From Macrotrachela quadricornifera (Eukaryota; Rotifera; Eurotatoria; Philodinida; Philodinidae), in the NCBI GenBank assembly GCA_022393335.1, contig JAJEKB010001333.1, forward strand, positions 1 through 64,000: DNA of 64,000 nucleotides, written 5' to 3'. This document shows positions 52,693 to 63,300 of the stretch, piece by piece. Every line of letters begins with the position of its first letter. Positions within the stretch are counted from its first letter, which is position 1. The position numbers and the translations under genes are program-made. The notes under the pieces were generated by a model, which saw nothing but the letters and a program-made list of their open reading frames with translations, was not told the origin of the DNA and searched no databases.

Positions 52693-53943
52693 CAGGGTTG
52701 CCAAATCTCCTGATTTAGCCAGGAGACTCCTGGTTTCTAAATTTTTGTTCTCGCTTTGACTTTTAGCAACAGTTTGAATCACCAAAATAAGATAAGAAAA
52801 ATAAAAAAAGAAAGAGAAGAACATAAGCATCACACTATTTAATGAACGTAACAATCAATAAGAAAATATGTTAATTTTGTTGATATTCATAAAATTAAAG
52901 TTATCAATTAACTCGCCATTAAATTCTATTCTAAAAAACTGTGGCAATGTTCCTAATTCTAGAAAACTCTTTCAATTCGTTTTCTCTATATCAACCTCAA
53001 ACGCCTTTTGTGAATCATTATTCAGTCACATGATATTTTTGTGGAATAATAATCGAAATAGCATGAGGCATGATCTCGGAGATGCAGAATTAAAAATTAG
53101 AGTGAATGCTCAATATAACTGTTCAGAATTTTACGATCAGTTTCTGAACAATCAGGATTTATTGAAATAAATTTGATCATCAGAAAAATATACTCATATT
53201 GCTAAGATATCACGAACAGTATGAATGATAATTTATGGTTTCTATGTACCGATATTTTTGGTTCAATTTCTAAATAGAATTTACTTACTTTCTTTTGTGT
53301 ATTTTGTAAATGATTGTGAAATTAATAGTAATATAGAACACATAATTATCTCTATTTTTTCATGTAATATATATGGGTATGTACAGTCAGTGAGATACCC
53401 CATTTGCTTTCGTTCTATTATCAGTTAAAGAACCTATCCATATTCCGACCAAATTATCACTCTCATCACTGGACTGCTAAATTTCAAATATTAGCCGCTG
53501 ATGGCTCTCTTATATGAAATTATTCAGCTCCGAAAATCGTGTCCTATCGTTTTTACGGAACTAAATAATTTCATATAAGATAGTCATTAGCAGCTAATAT
53601 TTGAAATTTAGCAGTTTAGCGATGAGAGTGATAATTTGGTTGGAATACGGATAGATTCTTTAACTGATAATAGAAAGAAAACAAATAGAGTATCTCACTG
53701 ACTGTTCACACCCTCATATAGTATCGCAGAAAAATTTGGCTATCATTTTGTCAGCAGAAAATCTGAATCACTTGTGCAAACGAAAATTCCAGTTTTCCTT
53801 TGAAAAAAGACAATCAAAAAGCTTCTTAATTTCGATAAAAGTCTCCTAGATTTTCTCCTGGTTTTAGGTAAGAATCTCCTGGTCAACTCCTGGTTTTTTT
53901 GCGGAGACCTCTTGGTTTTATAAATTTGGATTTGGCAACCCTA
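52693..53943 (+). mobile_element. hAT-family transposon relic with target-site duplication
   Basis: 1251 bases with hAT-type termini: CAGGGTTGCCAAATC on the left, GATTTGGCAACCCTA on the right. They are flanked by an 8-base direct repeat, GTCTTCTA (52685-52692) and GTCTTCTC (53944-53951), 7 of 8 matching. Subterminal TCTCCTGG motifs recur near both ends. Inside, a frame at 52868-53170 encodes FSISTSNAFCESLFSHMIFL followed by NNRNSM and AELKIRVN, which is the C-terminal hAT dimerisation region (compare S-NAFVER-FS-MNNLW-ERN). The catalytic N-terminal part is missing, so the copy is dead or a short non-autonomous derivative. A MITE is nested at 53384-53704. Confidence 0.85.
53384..53704. mobile_element. 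Palindromic MITE nested in the hAT relic
   Basis: About 320 bases with inverted arms of about 140 bases. Ends are CAGTCAGTGAGATACCCCAT and the mirror ending TATCTCACTGACTG. Inner arms share CTAAATTTCAAATATTAGC and its reverse complement. It follows TA on the left and precedes TT on the right, so a Tc1/mariner-type TA duplication with one mutation is plausible. Confidence 0.75.
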
Positions 53944-54631
53944 GTCTTCTCCCTCTTATATTCTGACATGACGGCTTCTTATGCCTTCTACTTCGTCCTA
54001 AGTATTCATATTAAAGCATCAAAAACTGCAATTTCGCGGCTTTCAAAGTCCATTGATTTGGTAATTGATTGAAAGATATATTCAGTGCAAAGACCTAATT
54101 GATTGTCTGACTATCAGAGATAATCTCATACACCTACTTTTTTATCTTTAATTCGAACATCAGCAATAAGAAGTCCATGACGATATTGTATTGTTTGTAG
54201 TCATACAATGAAATGAGAAAAAAGCGTACCAATACACGTTATTAGTTTGATATTTGTAATATTACAAGTTTGTGTGATAGATTGTTTTGAATATTATCAT
54301 ATTCTAAAACATTTTCACAGGTTTCTATATAAAAATAAAGTTTATTTCAAACTTCTTTCAAACGAAAAGAAATTTGACGTAAAAAATAATTTCAGCGTCA
54401 TACAGCTAATTTAAAATAGGATGTTACGAAAAGAAAAGAAACAATAAAATTTGATATTTGTTACCTGATCATTTTTTTCGTTATAAATAATAGAAAAGAA
54501 AAGCAAGATATGTCTATAAACATATGGAACTAAATGTTAATGTTAGATATTTTTTTATTCAACAGGATGAACTTCTTTTTTTTTCGTCAATGAAGAGAGT
54601 ATTTATAAAAAAAAGTATCAATAGATATGTA

Positions 54632-54730
54632 TGTCGCAGGAGAAATTAAAATTTTCCTAGAAATAATTAAAATATTAATTATTCTTAGAAAAATTTTAAA
54701 TTTTCATAAATTTTAATTTCTCCTGCGACA
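54632..54730. mobile_element. Short near-perfect hairpin element (mini-MITE)
   Basis: Ends TGTCGCAGGAGAAATTAAAA and TTTTAATTTCTCCTGCGACA are exact reverse complements; the middle is AT-rich and also self-complementary. About 99 bases, flanked by TA-rich sequence. It lies about 50 bases before the F-box pseudogene start. Confidence 0.7.
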
Positions 54731-54778
54731 TATATATGTATTATGTTGATATAAACGATACAACAAACATATTTAAAT

Positions 54779-55377
54779 ATGAATCGATGTAATGTTTATC
54801 TTCATGATCTTCCTAATGAAATATTATTTCTTATTTTAAGAAATAATCTTGAGAATATTGATGTTGTTTATTATTCATTGGGTATCAATAATCAAAGATT
54901 CGAAATAATAATCAACCGACGAGATTACTTCAATAATACTAGATCAATTTTCTATTTCAATATTACCAAGAATTTATAAGAATGTCAGATCACTTATTTT
55001 TGAATCTGTTTCTTTGGACGAGATTCTTTGTACTAGTAGCTATCTTAATTTCATTAATTTTAAAAGTTTTAACTTCAACAAATCTATCATTTCACAGTAT
55101 TTTATAGGTAAGGTGTTTCAAAAAATTAGTATAGAAAAATAGTTCTGTATTCAGATTAAATGTGATATATAAAAATAATACAAAAGAATACACGAAGAAT
55201 GTTTATGAAATTATTTTCGATTTCTTTAAAAATTTAAAGCATCCAGGCATAATATCATCATCTATCAATGACTATTCAACACTACTGCTTTTTTTTTCTT
55301 CATCCGTTACTAAATTATTTATCAATATAAATGCTTATAATGAGTGTCTTACTTTACTTGATGATCATCTCAAATAG
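54779..55377 (+). pseudogene. F-box-like protein pseudogene
   Basis: The first frame (54779-54979) begins MNRCNVYLHDLPNEILFLIL, then NIDVVYYSLGINNQRFEIII, a typical LP-EIL--IL---D---YSL F-box. Such proteins recruit substrates to SCF ubiquitin ligases. A stop falls after 66 codons. Family-like sequence resumes in other frames (NVRSLIFESVSLDEILCTSS about 54981-55045; 55162-55377 with YEIIFDFFKNLKHPGIISSS, resembling the leucine-rich part). Stops and frame changes show that it is broken. Degraded sequence may extend towards 56100. It could instead be a spliced gene with introns I did not recognise. Confidence 0.45.
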
Positions 55378-56904
55378 TTAACTATATTCATCGTTCAAAT
55401 TAAACATATCTAGTATAGGATATTAACATCTCACCACATGAGGAGTTTATGCTATGTATTATCTATTATCATTGTTAGCTAATGTTTTATATTGACGATA
55501 AAATATAGATAATTATAAATGCAATAATCATAATGAGATTTCTGCATTAGTAATTATGAATTTTTAGTTTTGATTATCAAGAAACAAATAGAATAGATTG
55601 TTATGCTTATATTGATGTTATTTGAGATTATTGAAATGATTAATCATCACTTGTATATGGGTATTAATTATTCTTTGTAGGTGTTAAATATGACCTTAAA
55701 AGAAATTGTTTGTTTTATATGTTTCCTAATAAGTATGTCGAACTTATTCATTTATATTAAAACAAATTACACATATAGTTTATTCCCGATTAAACTTTAA
55801 GATGATTATTCCTCAAAAAGTCAATTTTTATCAAAAATCTTGAAATTGAGATAAATACAAGTCGAAGTAATCTGTCTTCAGATCTTTTAGAAATGATATG
55901 TTTTTCTATTCAAGACGTCTCCTTTTGCCTGAAAAATTTAAATGATTTCCTTCATCTACCGCTTAAAAAACAGGTTTTTGTCCCAGTTTATAGTTTTTCG
56001 ATCGCATAACCTAAATATATCTATTTAGGATCGTATTATATATTTAAATTTCTTTTGTTTGAAAGAGTATGTCAAACTGCAGTACAGTAAAGAGTCCTTG
56101 TTTTTAATTAAGCTTTTTGATTTATTATATATGCAGGCACTAACATTAATAGATTCTAATTTTTTGAGAGTTTCACGAGACTTTCTTGCATCCTGACATG
56201 CTCTTTCAAAAAAAAAACTTAAACATATAGCACGAGCTCGAATAGAGAAATTTAGTTTGCCAAATCAACTATTTTTGACCTTTGTTTGGTGAATATCTTA
56301 GTCAAGCGGCACGGTATAGAGCTGAAAACTTTGTTATAGCCTCTCTACTACAGTTTCTACAATATCCTGGAAATTTCATGCTATTTGAATGTCCGTGGAC
56401 TCAAATTGGTTTTGAGGAGTGGAAAGGAGGCTTAATTAATCCAGTTTTTTTTTCATTCTCATTTGTTTATGCTTTTCAAATAAGTATTAATTTACTTTAC
56501 AAAGAATTGTTTTTGTAGCATCTCTCTCTTGTGAATCTTATCGAATGCTCTGAAACATGTTAGGAAGACTCATTCTTATACAGTGTTCGACCACAGTATT
56601 CTCTCTTCCTTGAATCTCAGGCACAATATGAATTGTATATCTGAAAACTTACGTGCATATTGTCCTCAATGAATGCTGATCAGCGACATTAACCATATCT
56701 CGATTGTATGAAGTATAAAAAACTTATAATATGTGAGGTCCATTCCCACTGTGGAGTTCATAACTCAAAAATCGAAAAACTTCACGAACTAAGATTAGGT
56801 TCATTGAAATCAATGAGTTGTTGTGGAACTAGAACCATTTTACTGTAAGTATCAGTACAGGGCAAAATCAATCTATCCCATTGTGTACATTATAAAACAT
56901 GGAG
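55378..56904. other. Intergenic, possible F-box relic tail
   Basis: AT-rich with scattered coding-like fragments. A 78-codon frame at 56282-56518 (LLQFLQYPGNFMLFECPWTQ) has no recognisable family. No intact gene is supported. Confidence 0.4.
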
Positions 56905-57610
56905 GTTTTCCCCATAGAATCTTATCGTTGTCTGAAATTGTTAAACTTCTATCATTTACTAAGAAGAAATAACACTATGTTCAAGTGTCAGATGTTGTCA
57001 TAGATCTACCTACTCGAATATTCAAGCAATTGACCGTATATTTTGAGTATATAAGCAACATATAAAGAAGCATAGTTCTACAAAAAAAAGTTACAAACTT
57101 CACTAAATATCATGGAAAACGAGGTATATACTTTTTTAATCAATTTTTTTCCATTCTCATATCCTTAAGGTAACAGTGCCCAAAAAAAAAACTTGTTATA
57201 GTGTTTTCGTTATGCAGAAGAATGAAAGCATATTTTTTTATCTAGTTCAAATCTATCAAGAGTCTTCTGATAGTTTTCATGATAATGGTGAATTGAAGAG
57301 AGCATGGAAATACGAATGAGAGTGTGAAAGGGATATAAATCCTTGTTCTTATTTCGTATGTCCTTCAGCTTTATCAGAAAGAGAGAAAAATTGACTAAAA
57401 AAATATGTCTTGTTTTTTACAATATCTAGTGATTTTTGTAACTTTTTTTTGTAGAACTGAACTCCTTTACATATTGGTTATATATCCAAAACAAGAGGCC
57501 AAATGCTTGAGTATTTGAGTAGGTAAACCTACGACAACATCTGACACTTTAGCATAGAGCTGTTTTTTCCTAATAAATGATATAAGTCTGAAGATTCCAG
57601 AGAGGAGGAT
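56905..57610. mobile_element. Foldback inverted repeat
   Basis: The left arm (about 56905-57170) and right arm (about 57370-57610) are complementary with moderate divergence. Shared blocks are GTGTCAGATGTTGTC (about 56987 and the mirror near 57540) and TTCTACAAAAAAAAGTTACA (about 57081 and the mirror near 57450). The spacer is about 200 bases. No transposase seen; probably an old MITE. Confidence 0.7.
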
Positions 57611-58109
57611 GATAGTATAGTCAATCTTTTTGAATCAATCCTTAAGTTAAATTTTTCATCGAATGATATATGAATTGATTCTCAAACTATGAAAATATTC
57701 TTTCGATAATGCATGATTTGTACCTCTTGTTCGTGTTCCTGAAAATCACGAAGGCACCTATTTTTCAAAGCAACAAGGCAGACAATCAAACTGAAATTTA
57801 TAAGGATGATTACTGACACTGGTGTCAAATTGATGAAATCTATACATCAATCCACTTTTGCTTTCGAATTAGGCCGAAACGTTAGCAATACGTCTTCTGT
57901 TCATCATATCATCGTTGTCTGCTAAAATATTGAGTTCACTGTAACGCATAAGATCATTAATTTTTTAGGATCCGTTATCTTCACTTATAGTGTTCATCAC
58001 ACTGTATATCATGTTGTACAAAAATCATCAAAACTATTATAACAATAGCAATATCAGACTCAAGCAAAGAAAAAACAAATAATAATCAATGAATATATAA
58101 AAAGAAATT
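57611..58109. other. Intergenic, no gene seen
   Basis: 500 bases at the 3' side of the small membrane-protein gene; nothing recognisable. Confidence 0.5.
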
Positions 58110-58789
58110 TTATTTTTTTATCGACGATGACTTCGGATACGCCTGTTTATGATCACAATTTATATCACTTGTAAATAGCGGATTTAATACTTCGAGATTA
58201 TCCATCTAGAAATAAAATATTCATGATTATAAATATTCTCATAAGTTTAAACAACTTACAGATGCAAAGCCTGTACATTCATAGAGAGAATGAGGAGAAT
58301 GAGATGGTGATGGTATAGATGTATAACCTGAATCATTATTTTTAATAATACTCATATCGACTGTGGAATGATATGCAGGTACTCTAATAATTAACAAGAA
58401 TAAAATAGAATAAGATTTTTTTAAAAAGTTATTCTCTTAACAAACACTCACTTTTGTCGTTCTATTAGTTCATTACGTTGTTGTTCATAATAAGCAATAA
58501 GTACATTTTGTACTAATAATTCTTCATTTATTGATACTGGTAAAAATTGAATAGTTTTTTGTTCATCATCGTCTAATCTTTTCTGATCAACACTATAAAT
58601 GTTTCTATTTTTATTATAAAAAAAAATCGAAAAATATATATTTTATACCTTTTACAAAATACTAATGCTAATATTAAACCAATACCCAGACAAATACATA
58701 TGATAATTTCAATAGCTAAAAGAAAAAAAAATCAACAATCAATAAAGAATTTTTACCATTCTTTCATAAACTTTACCAATGCTTAACAT
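58110..58789 (-). CDS. Small single-pass membrane protein, unknown function
   Basis: Five short exons that join in frame to encode 146 residues. Exon 1 is only 13 bases (ATGTTAAGCATTG from 58789). The N-terminus forms one membrane helix, IEIIICICLGIGLILALVFC (about residues 6-25). A charged cytoplasm-like tail follows (CKSVDQKRLDDDEQ; LIAYYEQQRNELIERQKVPA). A Ser/Pro-rich stretch, SGYTSIPSPSHSPHS, could be phosphorylated, and the last exon starts at SMDNLEVLNPLF and ends SSSIKK. The intron positions and clean frame argue that it is real. It lies 250 bases downstream of the ASPHD-like gene on the same strand. I recognise no family. Confidence 0.65.
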
Positions 58790-59039
58790 TAGTTAAACTA
58801 AATGTGCACATTCAACTAGAAATAAAAATGAACTAATAAAAATCCTCATCTGTTTATAGGCAGATCTTTTCTTATTCTTTTATTTTATTTTAATTAAAAA
58901 AAATGAATACAAAAAAAAAGAAGAGTCGACAGATACTTCTAGCTCAGAAGGAACAACCTATCAGACTAATTCTGAGTTCTATAAAAATTAAACTAAAAAA
59001 AAAGAATTTGATTAAATATTGCATTAATTTTTTTGTTTT

Positions 59040-59912
59040 CTATATTAAATTAATATGAAAGATAGATGTTAATTGTTTGCGCATTTCAATTGATAAATCA
59101 GGATGCCAAAAATCAATTGTAAGAAAAATTTGTTGTTTCTCATCTGGATTTTGAATGGAATGTTCAAGTGCATCATTATATAAAATAATATGTTTATTTT
59201 CAATTAATAAACGTTTTCTTTTATTAATAAGAACATATGCTGATGATTGTTCATCACAAATTATACCAAAATGCATTCGTATACAACAATTTGTTAAACC
59301 ATATTGATTTTTATCTTCATTATTATCTGATGTTAATCGTGTAAGATAACAATTACCAAAAAGACAATTTCGATTATTAATACAAATAGTATTAGGTAAT
59401 AAATGTAAAATTTCAAATAATTTTGGAAATATTTTACAATTATCTTGATTTTCTTTACCATTTTTATATAAATAAAAATTAGTCCATTGAATATTATCAT
59501 TTTCTTGAAAATATTTTATAATTTCTTGACGAATTTCATCATAATGATCAATAAGTATTTGTTGATCAGATAAATTTATTTCACCACTACTTAAACCACG
59601 ATGAAAATAAACCGTTGGTTTTTCATTACCTTTATTACATAAACGATCATGTTGAATTAAATTATTAAATATAATTGAAGTTAATGAATTATCTTCATCA
59701 TTCGAATCTTGTTTTAATAAATTTACTGCTCGACCACGTATTGATCCTGAACCCAAACATTTTGAACAAAATGGATTTGGACAATGATTTGAACGAAGAA
59801 CATAATGTAAAAGTGTACGATATACACATATAACACAAATAATAACAAAAAATCGAAAGAACCATACTTGATCACGAAATAATTCAAATGAATCACGTAA
59901 TGAATCGAGCAT
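59040..59912 (-). CDS. ASPHD2-like aspartyl/asparaginyl beta-hydroxylase domain protein, active site altered
   Basis: A 290-residue single-exon gene. A membrane helix sits at about residues 18-39 (FFRFFVIICVICVYRTLLHY), then a Cys cluster, CPNPFCSKCLGSG (human ASPHD2 has CQSPECVRC). The C-terminal half is an Asp/Asn beta-hydroxylase fold: QWTNFYLYKNGKENQDNCKI, LFGNCYLTRLTSDNN, QYGLTNCCIRMHFGI, LYNDALEHSIQNPDEK, IDFWHPDLS. Active members of this Fe(II)/2-oxoglutarate family have His in the motif H-x-G-P-T-N and a second His in D-S-F-x-H. Here the first is Q203 and only H251 remains. The 2-oxoglutarate-binding Arg before (I/V)D-x-WHP aligns with Q261. The fold is intact, so a non-catalytic or altered role is likely. 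Lack of introns contrasts with neighbours. Confidence 0.85.
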   Translation of the reverse strand: MLDSLRDSFELFRDQVWFFRFFVIICVICVYRTLLHYVLRSNHCPNPFCSKCLGSGSIRGRAVNLLKQDSNDEDNSLTSIIFNNLIQHDRLCNKGNEKPTVYFHRGLSSGEINLSDQQILIDHYDEIRQEIIKYFQENDNIQWTNFYLYKNGKENQDNCKIFPKLFEILHLLPNTICINNRNCLFGNCYLTRLTSDNNEDKNQYGLTNCCIRMHFGIICDEQSSAYVLINKRKRLLIENKHIILYNDALEHSIQNPDEKQQIFLTIDFWHPDLSIEMRKQLTSIFHINLI

Positions 59913-60351
59913 ATTGATGTAGTTGTTGTTTCTTTTCTTTTCTAAAACAGTATGAGAATATTTGTTTTTTTTTTAAATTTAATCATTTAATTGTGGTGCG
60001 CGCGCGTGTTTATTAATATGTCTTATACATTTTATTTGCGGTTTTTAAACAAAAAGAAAAAGAAAGAAAGAAAGAAAAAAAGAAAACGAAAAGATTCAGT
60101 ATTGACTGCTTAATTTTAGCCAAGCAAACCGCATAGATACATACAAATACACATGTCTTTAACTTTCATGCGATCATATATTATCTTCAAATGTACCACA
60201 ATGTGAAAAGAATAAAAAAAAAAAAGGAGAAAAAAAAACTCAGTTTCTTTTTATAAGTATAATAATAATAATAATTAGCAAATGTGTTCTTTTTTCATGT
60301 CTGTTATTTGTAATAATTCTGTACATAGATAAATAGAAAGAAGATAATATT
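59913..60351. other. Intergenic spacer with alternating CG and polypurine tracts
   Basis: Contains GTGCGCGCGCGTGT at about 59996-60009, an alternating purine-pyrimidine run. It also has a long A/G tract at about 60050-60095 (repeats of AAAG). It holds the promoter of the ASPHD-like gene and the 3' flank of BAG6. Confidence 0.6.
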
Positions 60352-63300
60352 TTATTTGTCATCATCTAAATAGCGTTTTGTATTTGGCATACGATTTTGT
60401 ACTTCAGGATAATCACGATCTTGTCTTACACGTTGTTCTAATAAATGTTTAAGTTCTTGTTCAAATGTTTCAATAAGTGCTGGTGAAGCTGATTCACCAG
60501 TAAGAACACTTTCTGGCGTTGTTGGTGTTGTTGGTGATGTTATTGTTGTTGCATTTGTTATTTGATTATTTGATGAACTCGTTGATGAAGAACGTAAAAT
60601 AAGTGTTTGTAATAAATTTGATGACGTTAAATCTTCGCGCATATGAACACGACGTCGTTTAGCTGGCATACCTTCTTTATAAGCATCACTAAATGGTGAT
60701 TGTATTGGTATATTACGTTGACTATTCACATCTCGATTAATAATTGGAACCCATTCCTAAATGTAAATCAAATAATTAAAATAAAAATATTATAAAAAAT
60801 AATAAATCTAAACCTCAGGTAAATTTGCTTGTAATGTTGAACTGAATGAAGATGCTGTTGTTGTAGCAGCAGCTGCTGCTTCACGTTGATGATCAGTTTT
60901 ATTTATTATATTACTTAATCGTGTTGTTGATATAGGTGTAACATGTGTATTACGTTCAATAATAGGTGTTGGTTCTATTAAATAAGATGATACATTTGGT
61001 GGTGATGAACGAATTGCATTAAATGCATTTGTTAAAGATGTACGAAGATAAGTTTCCGACCATGTCACAATCATTGGATTTGTTGAACGAAAAATAACTC
61101 GCTAAATAAAGAAAAAATAAACAGATGAAATTTTTTAATATATAGATATCAATTGATTTTAATTACATGTCGATTAAGAATAAAATCTACCGCAGCTGGT
61201 TCACCACCTTCAAGACAACGTGATGATAATGCTAAGTATTCATTACGCATTGTAATTAATTGTTCTCGAAAATGTTCGAACCAAGCATTATTTGCTAGAA
61301 AATAAAAAAAAATAGTAAATAATCTATATTTCATATAAATAAATAACATACGATCATCAAATAAAATATGTAATAATTTACGAGCATGATGACGAAAAAA
61401 ACGTTGCATGATATTTGCTAAATTAATATTTGGTTTAACTCGAAGATCATTCTAAAATAAAAAATTTTATTATTGAATAATTAAATATTAAAAAAAGAAG
61501 AATAAAACAAACACTTACAAAATTAACAGAAGCTTCTTGTAAAAGTGATTCATAAAGTTTATCAGCTAATTCTTCAAGTGTTTCAGGTGTTATAGGTCGT
61601 CCTTGGAGAACAGTATTTCTATATTATTATAAATAAATATAATTAATTAATTAAAAACTGAAAAATAAATAATAATCTTACTGTAAATATTCTATTGCTG
61701 ATTGGCGTGCTTCATTAATACGTGGTCCTACTGGATTACCCAAAACAAGGTTCCAAACATCAGTAAATCTCATACGTGCTGTCATGGTAGAAAATAATTC
61801 ACTAATAAGATTCGTACCTAAATAAGAAAACAAGAAAATAAAATATTTATTTTATTAATAATTTATTTAATTAAAAAAAACAAACTATTACCATCATTTG
61901 ATCGAGAATCAATATCTTCACCAAAACGCTGCATAAATGAACCAATAGTAAGATTGTCTAATTCTGGATTATCAAGACCACCTCCCAATAAACGTAAAAG
62001 TTCTATAAAATCATAATAAAAAATTTATAGATTATTTTATCTTTTAAAAAATAACTCTACCTGTAAGCATTTGCTCAGTAACAGTATCCGTTTCATTATT
62101 ATTTGTTGTAGTATTACTATTTTGTGATGAAGAAGTAGTATTTGATGATGATGATAATGTTGTTGTTATTGTTGATGATGGCGATGATGATGATGTAGTC
62201 GTTGAAGTAAATGTTGTCGGATTCGAATTAATTAATGTTGCTCCAGGAATAAGTCGTCCCGTTATTCCTTGTACCATACTGCCAATTGATCTAGCAATAT
62301 TTGAAAAATCTAAATTTCCAGCTACTACTCCCGGAATATTAGTTGCAGTTGGTGTTGCTGTAGGCTGTTGAGTTGTATTTGTTACATTAACTTGAGATGG
62401 TGTAGATTGTTGAGTTGAAGTATTATTATTAGCAGGATTATTTTGACCAATATTTACTTAAATTAAAGAAAATAATATTAAAAAAATAATAATAATTTAG
62501 ATAAAAATTGTTTTGCATACATCGAACACGTCCATTACCACTTCGTAAAACACCAGGTAAAATTTGTGAAAGTACTTGACTAATAACTGCATTCTAAATA
62601 TAGAAAAAGAAAATTATTTAAATGAAAAAAGAACTATTTTAATTTTTTTACCATTTGAACTTGTTGTCCATCATTTGTTTGTAATTGTTGTGGTTGAGAA
62701 TTGCCACTGGATGTTTGCTGTTGTTGTTGTGATGATGGTAATGATGATGGCGATGGCATTTCTGTTGTTGTTGTAGTTGAAATAACCATGGGAATTTCAA
62801 ATGAATGTGCCGTCATATTATAAGCATGACCAGCAGGTGTAAAAACAGTTGCACCATTTGGTGCACCAGGTGAAGTTAACATAAAATTTGGCATTTGTTG
62901 TGCTTGATTTTGTTGTGCCCATGGTCCTGCTGGATGACGATGACGACCACGTGGACGTTGAGATGCTGTCGCAAATATAACAGCACGATTAGATGCATTA
63001 TTTAATGCAGCTGCCTCAGTTGGTGTTAAATTCGTTGCATTATTTGGATTGTCAAATGGTGGACGAAGTGTTTGAGTAAAATAAGGTGATGCACATGGTA
63101 AACTTCGATCGATTGATTCTGAAATGAATAAAAAGTAAAACATGTTATTCAATAATCTTTGTTTTTCTTTGTATTTGAAAGAACTTACGTATTATAGCGG
63201 ATCCTCGAGGTCGAGGTATTGGAAGTATGGATGGAGTTGGGAGTTGTTGTGGTGAGGGCATCGGAAGATCTGTTGATGGTAAATCAATCCAATCAGCATC

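Noticed and set aside
56282..56518. 78-codon frame (CPWTQIGFEEWKGG)
   Set aside because: Tryptophan-rich and superficially gene-like, but no family, no upstream continuation and a location in decayed sequence.
59996..60009. Alternating GC run considered as a regulatory Z-DNA element
   Set aside because: Only 14 bases; recorded within the spacer entry but no function can be supported.
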